The notes beneath the pieces were generated by a model. The model saw nothing but the letters and a program-made list of their open reading frames with translations, searched no databases and was not told the DNA's origin. Made by a program: the position numbers and the translations under genes. From NCBI RefSeq assembly GCF_016735615.1, contig NZ_JAERSF010000002.1, positions 1,488,001-1,552,000 of the forward strand: 64,000 nucleotides of DNA, read 5' to 3'. Source of the stretch: Flavobacterium tagetis. Its GTDB lineage: Bacteria; Bacteroidota; Bacteroidia; Flavobacteriales; Flavobacteriaceae. Shown in pieces: positions 8,484 through 16,354 of this stretch; within the stretch, counting starts at the first letter, position 1, and each line of letters starts with the position of its first letter.

Positions 8484-9410
8484 ATGAAATTCCTCAAACT
8501 CATTCGTTATAAAAACCTTTCAATGCTTGCTTTTATGCAGTTGCTTTTTCGTTATGCCTTTTTAAAACAGCAGGAAGTTCCGCTGGCATTATCTGACTGG
8601 CAATACGGATTACTCGTTTTAAGCACTGTTTTATTGGCTGCTGCTGGTTACGTTATCAATAACATTTATGACGTAGGAACCGATAGCATCAACAAACCAA
8701 ATGATGTTGTTGTCGGAAAAGGAATTACAGAAACTGCCGCTTATAACATTTATATTGGTCTGAATATTTCTGGTGTAGCGATTGGTTTCATTCTGTCAAA
8801 TATTATCATGAGACCAACTTTTGCATCGCTTTTTATTTTAATCGCATCGCTATTATATTTTTATGCAACAACTCTAAAACAAATCATGATTTTAGGCAAT
8901 TTTGTTGTAGCCTTGCTTTTGGCTGTAAGCGTTTTGATTATAGGAGTTTTTGACCTTTTTCCAGCTACAACGAGCGAAAATCAGGCACAAATGGCTAGTC
9001 TTTTTTCTATTTTAACAGATTACGCCCTTTTTGCTTTTATGATTAATTTTATTCGTGAAATTGTAAAAGACATTGAAGATGTAAATGGCGATTACAATAT
9101 GGGAATGAACACGCTTCCTATTGCAATTGGAGTAAGCCGAGCAGCAAAAATAGCTTTAGGTTTTGCGGTCATAGCATTCGTTTTATCGGGACTTTACTGC
9201 AATACGTATTTCATGCAGAATAAGCTTTACATTGCTGTATTTTATGCTTTTGCAACTGTTTTAGCACCTTTGCTTTATTTTATTGTAAAAATATTTAGTG
9301 CAAAGTCTCAGAAAGAATTTAATCATTTAAGCAGTATTTTAAAACTTATTTTATTCTTCGGAATCCTATCAATCTTAGTTATTGCTTTAAATATCAAATA
9401 CAATGCTTAA
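8484..9410 (+). CDS. UbiA-family prenyltransferase
   Basis: The 308-residue membrane protein has about eight to nine helices and the two Asp-rich motifs that bind prenyl diphosphate through magnesium: NIYDVGTD (from residue 60) and DIEDVNGD (residues 196-203). UbiA enzymes transfer prenyl chains to acceptors such as quinone precursors. Bacteroidota members in this gene context are often annotated as geranylgeranylglycerol-phosphate geranylgeranyltransferases, but the acceptor cannot be fixed from sequence. The ATG follows a repeat with no room for a Shine-Dalgarno site, which is common in this phylum. Its last 8 bases overlap the maf gene. Confidence 0.87.
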   Translation: MKFLKLIRYKNLSMLAFMQLLFRYAFLKQQEVPLALSDWQYGLLVLSTVLLAAAGYVINNIYDVGTDSINKPNDVVVGKGITETAAYNIYIGLNISGVAIGFILSNIIMRPTFASLFILIASLLYFYATTLKQIMILGNFVVALLLAVSVLIIGVFDLFPATTSENQAQMASLFSILTDYALFAFMINFIREIVKDIEDVNGDYNMGMNTLPIAIGVSRAAKIALGFAVIAFVLSGLYCNTYFMQNKLYIAVFYAFATVLAPLLYFIVKIFSAKSQKEFNHLSSILKLILFFGILSILVIALNIKYNA

Positions 9411-9987
9411 AGAAAAATTAAAAAAATACAAAATCATTTTAGCTTCGGGTTCTCCGCGCAGACAACAATTTTTCAAGGATTTAGATCTTGATTTTGAAAT
9501 TCGTTTAAAAGACATTGAAGAAATTTACCCGCCAGAATTAAAAGCAACCGAAATCACCGATTATCTTGCTGAATTAAAAGCTAATGCTTTTGAAGGCGAA
9601 TTGAAAGAAAATGAAATTTTAGTTACAAGCGACACTATTGTTTGGCATCAAAATAAAGCTCTAGGAAAACCAAAAAATGCCGAAGAAGCTTTTGCTATGA
9701 TAAAATCGATGTCTAATGCAACGCATGATGTAATTACTTCGGTTTGTTTTAAAACTGCAGACTCCTCTACTCTTCTGCATGATATTACCAAAGTAACTTT
9801 TAATGATTTATCAGACGAAGCTATTCTATATTATATCGAAAATTACAAACCTTACGATAAAGCCGGTGCATATGGCATTCAGGAATGGTTTGGTTTTATG
9901 GCAGTTGCAAAAGTAGAAGGCTCTTACACTAATGTTATGGGACTTCCGACAGCAAAAGTTTACGAATTTTTGACTACATTAGTGTAA
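9403..9987 (+). CDS. maf: Maf-family nucleotide pyrophosphatase
   Basis: This 194-residue protein carries the Maf signature ASGSPRR (residues 14-20), SDTIVW with the conserved Asp near residue 77, and the late DKAGAYGIQ motif. Maf proteins hydrolyse non-canonical or modified nucleoside triphosphates (dTTP/UTP pyrophosphatase class) and have been linked to septum regulation. Length is normal. The start overlaps the UbiA gene by 8 bases, so translation is probably coupled. The order DUF2520, kdsC, UbiA, maf recurs in relatives as I recall it, though I cannot check that here. Confidence 0.92.
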   Translation: MLKEKLKKYKIILASGSPRRQQFFKDLDLDFEIRLKDIEEIYPPELKATEITDYLAELKANAFEGELKENEILVTSDTIVWHQNKALGKPKNAEEAFAMIKSMSNATHDVITSVCFKTADSSTLLHDITKVTFNDLSDEAILYYIENYKPYDKAGAYGIQEWFGFMAVAKVEGSYTNVMGLPTAKVYEFLTTLV

Positions 9988-9997
9988 AAATTTATTT

Positions 9998-10528
9998 ATG
10001 TTTTCTTTTAAAGAGTATAGCCGAGAAATAATAGCAACAATCATTCTTATTGGCGTTTTGATTGTATTACGTATAGTAATTGCTAAATTAATAAAGCAAT
10101 TTGCGGCTACAAGCCAATTATTTGAACATCGTACCAATCTGGTTATTAAGTATATTAATATTTTAATGAATATACTTCTTGTAACCATTTTGATCATAAT
10201 CTGGGGAGTTCAAACAGAAGATATTTTTATTACCATTTCTTCTATTGCAACTGTAATTGGGGTTGCTATGTTTGCTCAATGGTCTATTTTAAGCAATATT
10301 ACTTCTGGAATGGTTTTATTCTTTTCTTTCCCTTTTAGAATTGGAGATACGATTAAAATTCATGATAAAGATTTTCCAATTGAAGCTGAAATTGAAGACA
10401 TTAATACCTTTCATGTAAGCTTAAAGACAAAAGAAGGAGAAAAAATAGTTTTTCCAAACAATCTATTACTTCAAAAAGGAATTTCAATTATACCTGCAAA
10501 GTACGAGGAGCGTGAGTTTTTTGATTAA
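9998..10528 (+). CDS. Small MscS-type mechanosensitive channel protein
   Basis: The protein has 176 residues. Membrane helices lie at about 10-30, 52-72 and 77-97; the third carries the glycine/alanine-rich pore-lining character of MscS. The beta domain follows with FPFRIGDTIKIHD and KIVFPNNLLLQKGI. The C-terminal cage domain of E. coli MscS is missing, so it is a minimal MscS. It would act as a tension-gated emergency valve in the inner membrane. It starts 10 bases after maf, probably in the same transcript. Confidence 0.88.
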   Translation: MFSFKEYSREIIATIILIGVLIVLRIVIAKLIKQFAATSQLFEHRTNLVIKYINILMNILLVTILIIIWGVQTEDIFITISSIATVIGVAMFAQWSILSNITSGMVLFFSFPFRIGDTIKIHDKDFPIEAEIEDINTFHVSLKTKEGEKIVFPNNLLLQKGISIIPAKYEEREFFD

Positions 10529-10630
10529 AATATGATGGGAATTTTATAACGGGCAGTCAAAAAGCTGGAACGAAAAAAGACAAATAAAGTGTAATATTTG
10601 TTTTATAAATTCAGCTAAATAAAATAAAAA

Positions 10631-11731
10631 ATGACTCGGCCTATAACATTACCATTTTATGCAAAACTTTCTTTTATTCTTGTCACTTTAATCTGTTTTG
10701 CATTCATTTTTTGCATCGGAAAAGATATCCTTACGCCTATCTTAATGGCATTTTTGTTTGCCGTTTTACTGCTTCCGATTTTTACTTTTTTAAACACAAA
10801 ATTTAAGTTTCCAAGGCATCTTGCGGCAATTATCTGTCTCATTATCTTTATTTCTGTAATTGTCGGAATTTTGGTTTTTATCTCATACCAAGTGACATAC
10901 ATTGCAAATGATTTTGAGACAATAAAGAAAAACGCAAATTCTTTTATTCTTGAAATTCATAAATTTATTAGAGAAAATTTCCAAGTAAGCATTGGCGATC
11001 AAAAGAAATATCTAGATTCGGTTACCAAAGATTCGGTTAAAACTGGTCAAGCAAAACTAGGTTCGTTTATTATTTCTATAAGTGATGTTCTTCTAGATAG
11101 TACGATTATGATAGTTTACACCTTTTTGTTTCTTATTTACAAAGAACATTTCAAACTGTTTTTTGCCAAATTAATCAAACAAGAAAATCATGCAGTTTTG
11201 CAGGATATTTTATCACAGATAAAAGTTTCCATAAACAATTATATCGTAAGCTTAATTATCGAAATGATAGTTGTTTCTGTATTAACCAGTTTAGGTTTGT
11301 GGATTATTGGCATAAAGTATTTCATTCTGCTTGGATTAATTACAGGAATTTTAAATTTGATTCCATACATTGGAATTACAATTGCTGGAATTATTACGAT
11401 TTTGGCATCATTAACAGGATCTGGAGAAATTTCAGTAATTACCGGAATCCTTATTGTAAATATAATTGTTCAGTTTATTGATAATAATTTACTTGTGCCA
11501 TTAATCATTAATTCTAAGGTAGAAATAAACGCCTTCGTTTCAATCATGGGAATTATTGTTGGAGGCGCCGCTGCTGGAATTGCAGGAATGTTTTTAGCCA
11601 TTCCTCTCTTGGCTATTCTTAAAATTATTTTTGACCGAATTGATTCGCTCTCCGCTTGTGGTTATCTCATGGGAAATCATGTTCCAAGGAAATTTGTCTG
11701 GAGAAAAAGAAAAATTACAACAGAAAATTAA
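10631..11731 (+). CDS. AI-2E family transporter (PF01594-like permease)
   Basis: The 366-residue membrane protein has the layout of the AI-2E/YdiK/PerM family: two or three N-terminal helices, an amphipathic soluble middle part (about 95-150), and a C-terminal cluster of helices with LGLITGILNLIPYIG and a PLIINSKVEINAFVSIMGII motif. Members export varied small molecules; autoinducer-2 export has been shown only for some and should not be assumed. The C-terminus ends in a basic tail. It is separated from the MscS gene by 102 bases with no obvious terminator. Confidence 0.86.
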   Translation: MTRPITLPFYAKLSFILVTLICFAFIFCIGKDILTPILMAFLFAVLLLPIFTFLNTKFKFPRHLAAIICLIIFISVIVGILVFISYQVTYIANDFETIKKNANSFILEIHKFIRENFQVSIGDQKKYLDSVTKDSVKTGQAKLGSFIISISDVLLDSTIMIVYTFLFLIYKEHFKLFFAKLIKQENHAVLQDILSQIKVSINNYIVSLIIEMIVVSVLTSLGLWIIGIKYFILLGLITGILNLIPYIGITIAGIITILASLTGSGEISVITGILIVNIIVQFIDNNLLVPLIINSKVEINAFVSIMGIIVGGAAAGIAGMFLAIPLLAILKIIFDRIDSLSACGYLMGNHVPRKFVWRKRKITTEN

Positions 11732-11810
11732 AAATAACGTTATGCTAGCATAGCATTTATTAATTCCTTATATTCATAAAGCTTAAAAACTATTAGAAGA
11801 AAACTACCGA

Positions 11811-13643
11811 ATGTCTTTATACAAAAAAATACTATTTTTTATTTTGCTGTGCTTCTGTTTACAAAGCGGATATGCTCAGGCAGATCAAAGTAAAAAAGAG
11901 CCAAAACAGCAAAAAGACACTACGGAAATCTATACTAAAATTAGAAATTATTCTAAAAAAAATAAATTTACGCAGACGATGCATAAATTGTTTTTTAGAT
12001 CTAAAAAACCAAAGAAAAAAGAAGAACTGCTTGTACCTATAGATTCTACGAATTACGAAGGAAAAATTATTCGAAAAATCAATATTATCACTTTAGATCC
12101 TTTTGGACATTCTGTTGCTGATACAACACAAATGCCTAAAAACTGGGGAGAAAGAATGGGTAATCGACTTCACTTGAAAACTAAAAAATTTGCTATTTAT
12201 AATTTATTGCTTTTTAAGAAAAACACTCCTTACAATACCTATAAAGTTCTCGAAACCGAGCGTTTGATTCGTGCTCAACGCTATGTTACTGCGGTTCGAA
12301 TTTCCAATCAAAGTGTTGGACAAGCTTCAGATTCTGTAGATGTTACGATTCGTGTTTTAGATTCATGGAGTACTATTCCAAGATTTTCGATTTCTAGTAA
12401 CCAAATGTCAATCGGTTTTAAAGAAAAAGACTTTTTTGGAACTGGACAGCAATTAGAATATCGTTTCACCAATCGTTTTGATGATGGACGAAATGCTAAT
12501 GAAGCAACATATACAGTTCCAAATATTAAAAATACTTACATCGGTACGGTATTTCATTACAATATGGATTTGGACAATAATTATATTAAAAGTATAGATA
12601 TTGAGCGAGACTTCTACTCTCCTTTGACTAAGTGGGCGGGCGGATTTTATATTGATGAAAGTTTTAGAAAAGACACTCTACAAGCGCCTGATCTGACATT
12701 TGCCTATCAACCAAAAAAATATACGTCTCAAGATCTTTGGGCCGGATATGCTTTTAAAATGTTTGAAGATCAAAATAAAGCGATAACAAACTTAATCACG
12801 ACAGCACGTTTTCTAAATGTAAATTACAGCGAAACGCCTTCAGAAATTTATGACCCCGACCATTTTTATTCTTCCGAAAAACTAATCCTCAGCGGAATTG
12901 GATTGAATACTCGTAGATTTATAAAAGACAGCTATATTTTTAGGAATGGACAGACAGAAGACGTTCCTATAGGACGAATTTACGGAGTAACTTTTGGCTA
13001 TCAGTATAAAAACACTTTTTGGAGGCCTTATGTTGGGGCACAGTTTTCTTTTGGAAATTATTATCGTTTAGGTTTTCTGAGTATGAATTTTGAAGCAGGA
13101 ACTTTTTTTCATCAATCTAAAACCTATCAAACCTCATTTTTGTTTGAATCAAATTATTTCACAAAATTATACAGTATCGGAAATTGGAAAATTAGACAAT
13201 TCGTAAATCCGAAATTAGTAATTGGAATAAACCGCGATGATATAATTGGAGATCAGTTGAATATAAATGAAGAAAACGGAATACCAGGATTTAACAGTTA
13301 TCTGTACGGAACCAGCAAAGCTGTCTTGTCATTGCAGACACAAACATATTCTCCTCATTCCTTATTAGGATTCCGTATAAACCCATTTTTCAATTATTCT
13401 ATTGCGGTATTAGGAAGTCCAGAAGTGGCAATGACTAAGAGTAAACCCTATTCTAAACTTACTGTAGGGCTTTTAATCAGTAATGACTATTTGGTTTTCA
13501 GTTCATTTCAGCTATCACTTTCTTATTATCCTAGTATTCCGCAACAAGGAGATAATGTTTTCAAAACAAATACTTTTGAAACCACCGATTACGGACTCCA
13601 AAGTTTTGAACTTGCTAAGCCTAGAGTAGTCAATTACAAGTAA
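11811..13643 (+). CDS. Outer membrane beta-barrel protein with POTRA-like domain
   Basis: The 610 residues begin with a signal peptide (ILFFILLCFCLQSGYAQ). A basic linker and one POTRA-like module follow (about residues 80-190, YEGKIIRKINIITLDPFG and DSVDVTIRVLDSWSTIPRF). The remainder consists of alternating aromatic strands that look like a 12- to 16-strand barrel, with FGTGQQLEYRF early in it. This plan is reminiscent of Omp85/TamA proteins with a reduced POTRA set. A role in outer membrane assembly or export is only inferred. The AI-2E-type permease lies 79 bases upstream; no terminator is seen between them. Confidence 0.7.
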   Translation: MSLYKKILFFILLCFCLQSGYAQADQSKKEPKQQKDTTEIYTKIRNYSKKNKFTQTMHKLFFRSKKPKKKEELLVPIDSTNYEGKIIRKINIITLDPFGHSVADTTQMPKNWGERMGNRLHLKTKKFAIYNLLLFKKNTPYNTYKVLETERLIRAQRYVTAVRISNQSVGQASDSVDVTIRVLDSWSTIPRFSISSNQMSIGFKEKDFFGTGQQLEYRFTNRFDDGRNANEATYTVPNIKNTYIGTVFHYNMDLDNNYIKSIDIERDFYSPLTKWAGGFYIDESFRKDTLQAPDLTFAYQPKKYTSQDLWAGYAFKMFEDQNKAITNLITTARFLNVNYSETPSEIYDPDHFYSSEKLILSGIGLNTRRFIKDSYIFRNGQTEDVPIGRIYGVTFGYQYKNTFWRPYVGAQFSFGNYYRLGFLSMNFEAGTFFHQSKTYQTSFLFESNYFTKLYSIGNWKIRQFVNPKLVIGINRDDIIGDQLNINEENGIPGFNSYLYGTSKAVLSLQTQTYSPHSLLGFRINPFFNYSIAVLGSPEVAMTKSKPYSKLTVGLLISNDYLVFSSFQLSLSYYPSIPQQGDNVFKTNTFETTDYGLQSFELAKPRVVNYK

Positions 13644-13829
13644 TTTTTTTTGTTTTTTTTATAAATCAACAAAAACATCAAAACATCTAGATATCAATAA
13701 ATTAATCCTATTTACATTCTTAATTTATTCGACGAAATGCATTTTTACTCGACAAAATACATCTCTTTATTTTTTTTGGCACAGTATATGAATATCCCTT
13801 CAAGATTAACATTTAAAAAAACAAAAAAG

Positions 13830-14351
13830 ATGAAAACGATAAAATTAGCAATCGCCGGATTATTTCTACTGGTTGCAAACGCCACACAAGCCCAAGTATC
13901 GATAAACGTGAATATTGGAAACCCACCTGCTTGGGGACCAGTAGGATATACAGAAATGGAATATTATTATCTTCCAGATATTGAAGCTTACTACGATGTT
14001 CGTGCCGCTCAATTTATCTATTTCGGAGGAGGAAGATGGGTAAGAACAACGTACTTGCCTAGACAATATAGAAACTATGATTTGTATGGAGGATATAAAG
14101 TAGTTTTGACAGATTATCACGGTAGAACTCCTTATACTTACTTTGATCGTCATAAAGTAAAATACTATAGAGGATATCACGGAGCTCCACAAAGACCTTA
14201 CAAGCCAAGACCTGTATATGGATACAATGACAGAAGAGATTACAAACGTTACGACAAACACGATAAACACTACGACAAACACCATGACAAACACGATCGT
14301 CATGATCACGATGATGATCACGACCACGGACACGGACATGGAAGAAGATAA
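13830..14351 (+). CDS. Secreted protein with histidine-rich tail
   Basis: The ATG at 13830 is preferred to an in-frame ATG 93 bases upstream, because it places a typical signal peptide (MKTIKLAIAGLFLLVANATQ, cleavage near AQAQ) at the N-terminus and gives 173 residues. The mature part is rich in Tyr, Arg and Pro, with a repeated YYLPDIEAYYDV/YFGGGRWV pattern. Residues from about 140 are almost entirely His, Asp, Lys and Gly, which suggests metal binding or a flexible acidic/basic tail. No enzymatic motif is seen. Similar short Tyr-rich exported proteins occur in Bacteroidota, but their role is unknown. A strong terminator follows. Confidence 0.75.
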   Translation: MKTIKLAIAGLFLLVANATQAQVSINVNIGNPPAWGPVGYTEMEYYYLPDIEAYYDVRAAQFIYFGGGRWVRTTYLPRQYRNYDLYGGYKVVLTDYHGRTPYTYFDRHKVKYYRGYHGAPQRPYKPRPVYGYNDRRDYKRYDKHDKHYDKHHDKHDRHDHDDDHDHGHGHGRR

Positions 14352-14377
14352 TTGCTAAATTATTAGTAATCAGCTCA

Positions 14378-14413
14378 AGAGAGTATCAAAAAAATGATAC
14401 TCTCTTTTTTTTT
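14378..14413 (+). terminator. Rho-independent terminator
   Basis: A perfect 11-bp stem (14378-14388 with 14395-14405) has an A6 loop and is followed by nine T residues. It ends the His-rich protein transcript. Confidence 0.88.
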
Positions 14414-14497
14414 GATTATTTAACTTTGAAGTTTTGTTAAAAATTTGTAATTTGTATATAAATCATTGTAAAACAGACGGTTTTAACAAAATTAACC

Positions 14498-14527
14498 TTT
14501 GTTTAATGTGATTATGATATATATTTG
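14498..14527 (+). promoter_or_regulatory. Bacteroidota promoter for the LVIVD lipoprotein
   Basis: TTTG at 14498-14501 and TATATTTG at 14520-14527 are separated by 18 bases, matching the TTTG/TAnnTTTG consensus for the primary sigma factor of this phylum. Transcription would start near 14534, some 25 bases before the ATG. Confidence 0.75.
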
Positions 14528-14558
14528 CGCCGAATTTTAAAATCCAAAAAAGAAATTT

Positions 14559-16184
14559 ATGAAAAAGAATGTTTATTTGCTTTCATTTTTAGCAATGTCA
14601 CTGTTAATAGGTTGTGACGATAACAATGACAACAAAAACGATGGACAATCGTCAAATAACATTACCATTACCTCAGATCAATCTACTTTAAACCAAAGAC
14701 TTGACCTAACTAATTCTGGGGTAATTTCGATCGAAAATGGTTCTCTCACAGGAAAAGCTGCAGAGACTGCCAACACTTCTTTTCCTTTAGTTCAAATTGC
14801 TGAAGTAAAACCGCCAGTTGATGCTAACGGGAGAACACTTCAAGCGAGCCATGTTACTGTAAACGGAAATTACGCTTATGTTTCTTATATCATGAGAGGC
14901 GATGCTTATTCTGGAGCTATTGATGTAATTGATGTTTCAGATCCATATAAGCCAAAATTGGTTACTTCTGCCCTTATTCCAAATACTGATATTACATCTC
15001 TGACTTTGTCTGGATCAAATTTAATTATTGGAGCCGCAAAAGATGTCGATAAAGACACACAACTTGCAGGGAATCCAGCAATTGTGTTTAACATGGCGTT
15101 AAGTTCTGGATTACTTACAGATAAATTTACTAACAATTATTTAGATAGTAGAGTTACAACAGATGTTGCTGCTAATGCTTCTAATTATTTTGCAGTAACG
15201 GGAGATAACGGAAGTTTATTCAAAATAAACAGTTCTACAAAAGTAATTGCAGGAAAAGTGGCTATGGCCGATTTGCGTTCTATTGCTTTAACAAGTGATA
15301 AAGTTGTAACTTTAAGTGGAACTAAAGGTGTTAACATTTATAATCAGTCAACTCTTGCTTTGCAAAAAAGTTTTACAACTTCTACTGATGTGAGTGGTGC
15401 AAAAAGAACAATGGATATTGATGGAACAAAACTTTTTGTTTCTGAAGGCCCGAACGGTCTTGGCATATATGATATCAACAGCGGATCTAAATTGCAGAGC
15501 ATTGCAATTGCAACAGCTGGAGAAGATAATGTAACAAATGCCGTTTCTTTTAATGATGGTTACGCTTTTGTAGCAAACGGAGCTCTTGGCTTAAATGTTT
15601 ATCAATCTGCAACACAGCTAAACTTATTAGGTTCTGTAGGAATTGCTGGTTCATCAAACTATGTAAAATCTAGCGGTAATTATATTTATGTTGCAAGTGG
15701 TACAGGTGGTTTGAAAATTATTAAAATGGAAAAACCAAATACAACTTTTGCAAACTGTACATCTTACATCATATACAATCAAGGTAAAGATCTGATTTTA
15801 AATTCTAACGACATAAAATCATACCAGGGAGCAACTGCTATTAATTCGGCAATTATTAATTCTGGTGCTGTTTTAACACATTGCGGTTCAATTGCAATTC
15901 TTAACAATTTGACTTTAAATAGTGGTGGTACTTTCAACATGACAGGAAGTTTGTCTCAAGGAAAATACCAGCAATCTAATCCAACAGAGTTGACTATCAA
16001 TAGTAATGCTCTTCTGCAAATTGAAGGTTCTGTTGTAATCTGGGGAGATTTAAGATTAAATAGTGGTGCTAAAATCAATTTCATTGGAAATAATTCTTCT
16101 ATAACTATTTACGGAAAAGTTACCAAAGGTAGTAATGTGACTATTACAGGAAGTTACAAAGATACTGAGAACAAACTGAAATAA
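14559..16184 (+). CDS. LVIVD-repeat lipoprotein, probable beta-propeller
   Basis: This 541-residue lipoprotein has the lipobox LLIGC at residues 16-20 followed by an Asp/Asn-rich tether. Residues about 85-390 contain repeated blades such as YAYVSYIMRG...GAIDVIDVSDPYKPKLV and YVASGTGGLKIIKM, typical of LVIVD repeats and a propeller fold. The last 150 residues form a different repeat (LTLNSGGTFNMTG, LRLNSGAKINFIG) that looks like a short right-handed beta helix. Two Cys residues (in FANCTSYI and LTHCGSI) lie in that part. It is probably exposed on the outer membrane surface. Ligand and function are unknown. It has its own promoter and terminator. Confidence 0.78.
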   Translation: MKKNVYLLSFLAMSLLIGCDDNNDNKNDGQSSNNITITSDQSTLNQRLDLTNSGVISIENGSLTGKAAETANTSFPLVQIAEVKPPVDANGRTLQASHVTVNGNYAYVSYIMRGDAYSGAIDVIDVSDPYKPKLVTSALIPNTDITSLTLSGSNLIIGAAKDVDKDTQLAGNPAIVFNMALSSGLLTDKFTNNYLDSRVTTDVAANASNYFAVTGDNGSLFKINSSTKVIAGKVAMADLRSIALTSDKVVTLSGTKGVNIYNQSTLALQKSFTTSTDVSGAKRTMDIDGTKLFVSEGPNGLGIYDINSGSKLQSIAIATAGEDNVTNAVSFNDGYAFVANGALGLNVYQSATQLNLLGSVGIAGSSNYVKSSGNYIYVASGTGGLKIIKMEKPNTTFANCTSYIIYNQGKDLILNSNDIKSYQGATAINSAIINSGAVLTHCGSIAILNNLTLNSGGTFNMTGSLSQGKYQQSNPTELTINSNALLQIEGSVVIWGDLRLNSGAKINFIGNNSSITIYGKVTKGSNVTITGSYKDTENKLK

Positions 16185-16203
16185 AATTTCAAAATACTTA
16201 TAT

Positions 16204-16240
16204 AAAAGCTGTTAGATTAGTTTCTAACAGCTTTTTTTGT
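16204..16240 (+). terminator. Rho-independent terminator
   Basis: A perfect 13-bp stem (16204-16216 with 16223-16235) has a 6-nt loop and a trailing T run. It ends the lipoprotein transcript. Confidence 0.88.
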
Positions 16241-16354
16241 TGCACCAAACCAAAGAAAGGTATAATTATTGAGCGTTAACAATTCATTTAAATAATCTTA
16301 CATAAAATAATTACTATTTTTGGAATGATTTCCAAAAAACACCTAACATTTACC

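Noticed and set aside
13866..14339. 157-codon open frame antisense to the His-rich protein
   Set aside because: It is the reverse reading of a low-complexity His/Asp region and gives only Val/Ile/Phe-rich sequence. The sense frame has a signal peptide and terminator.
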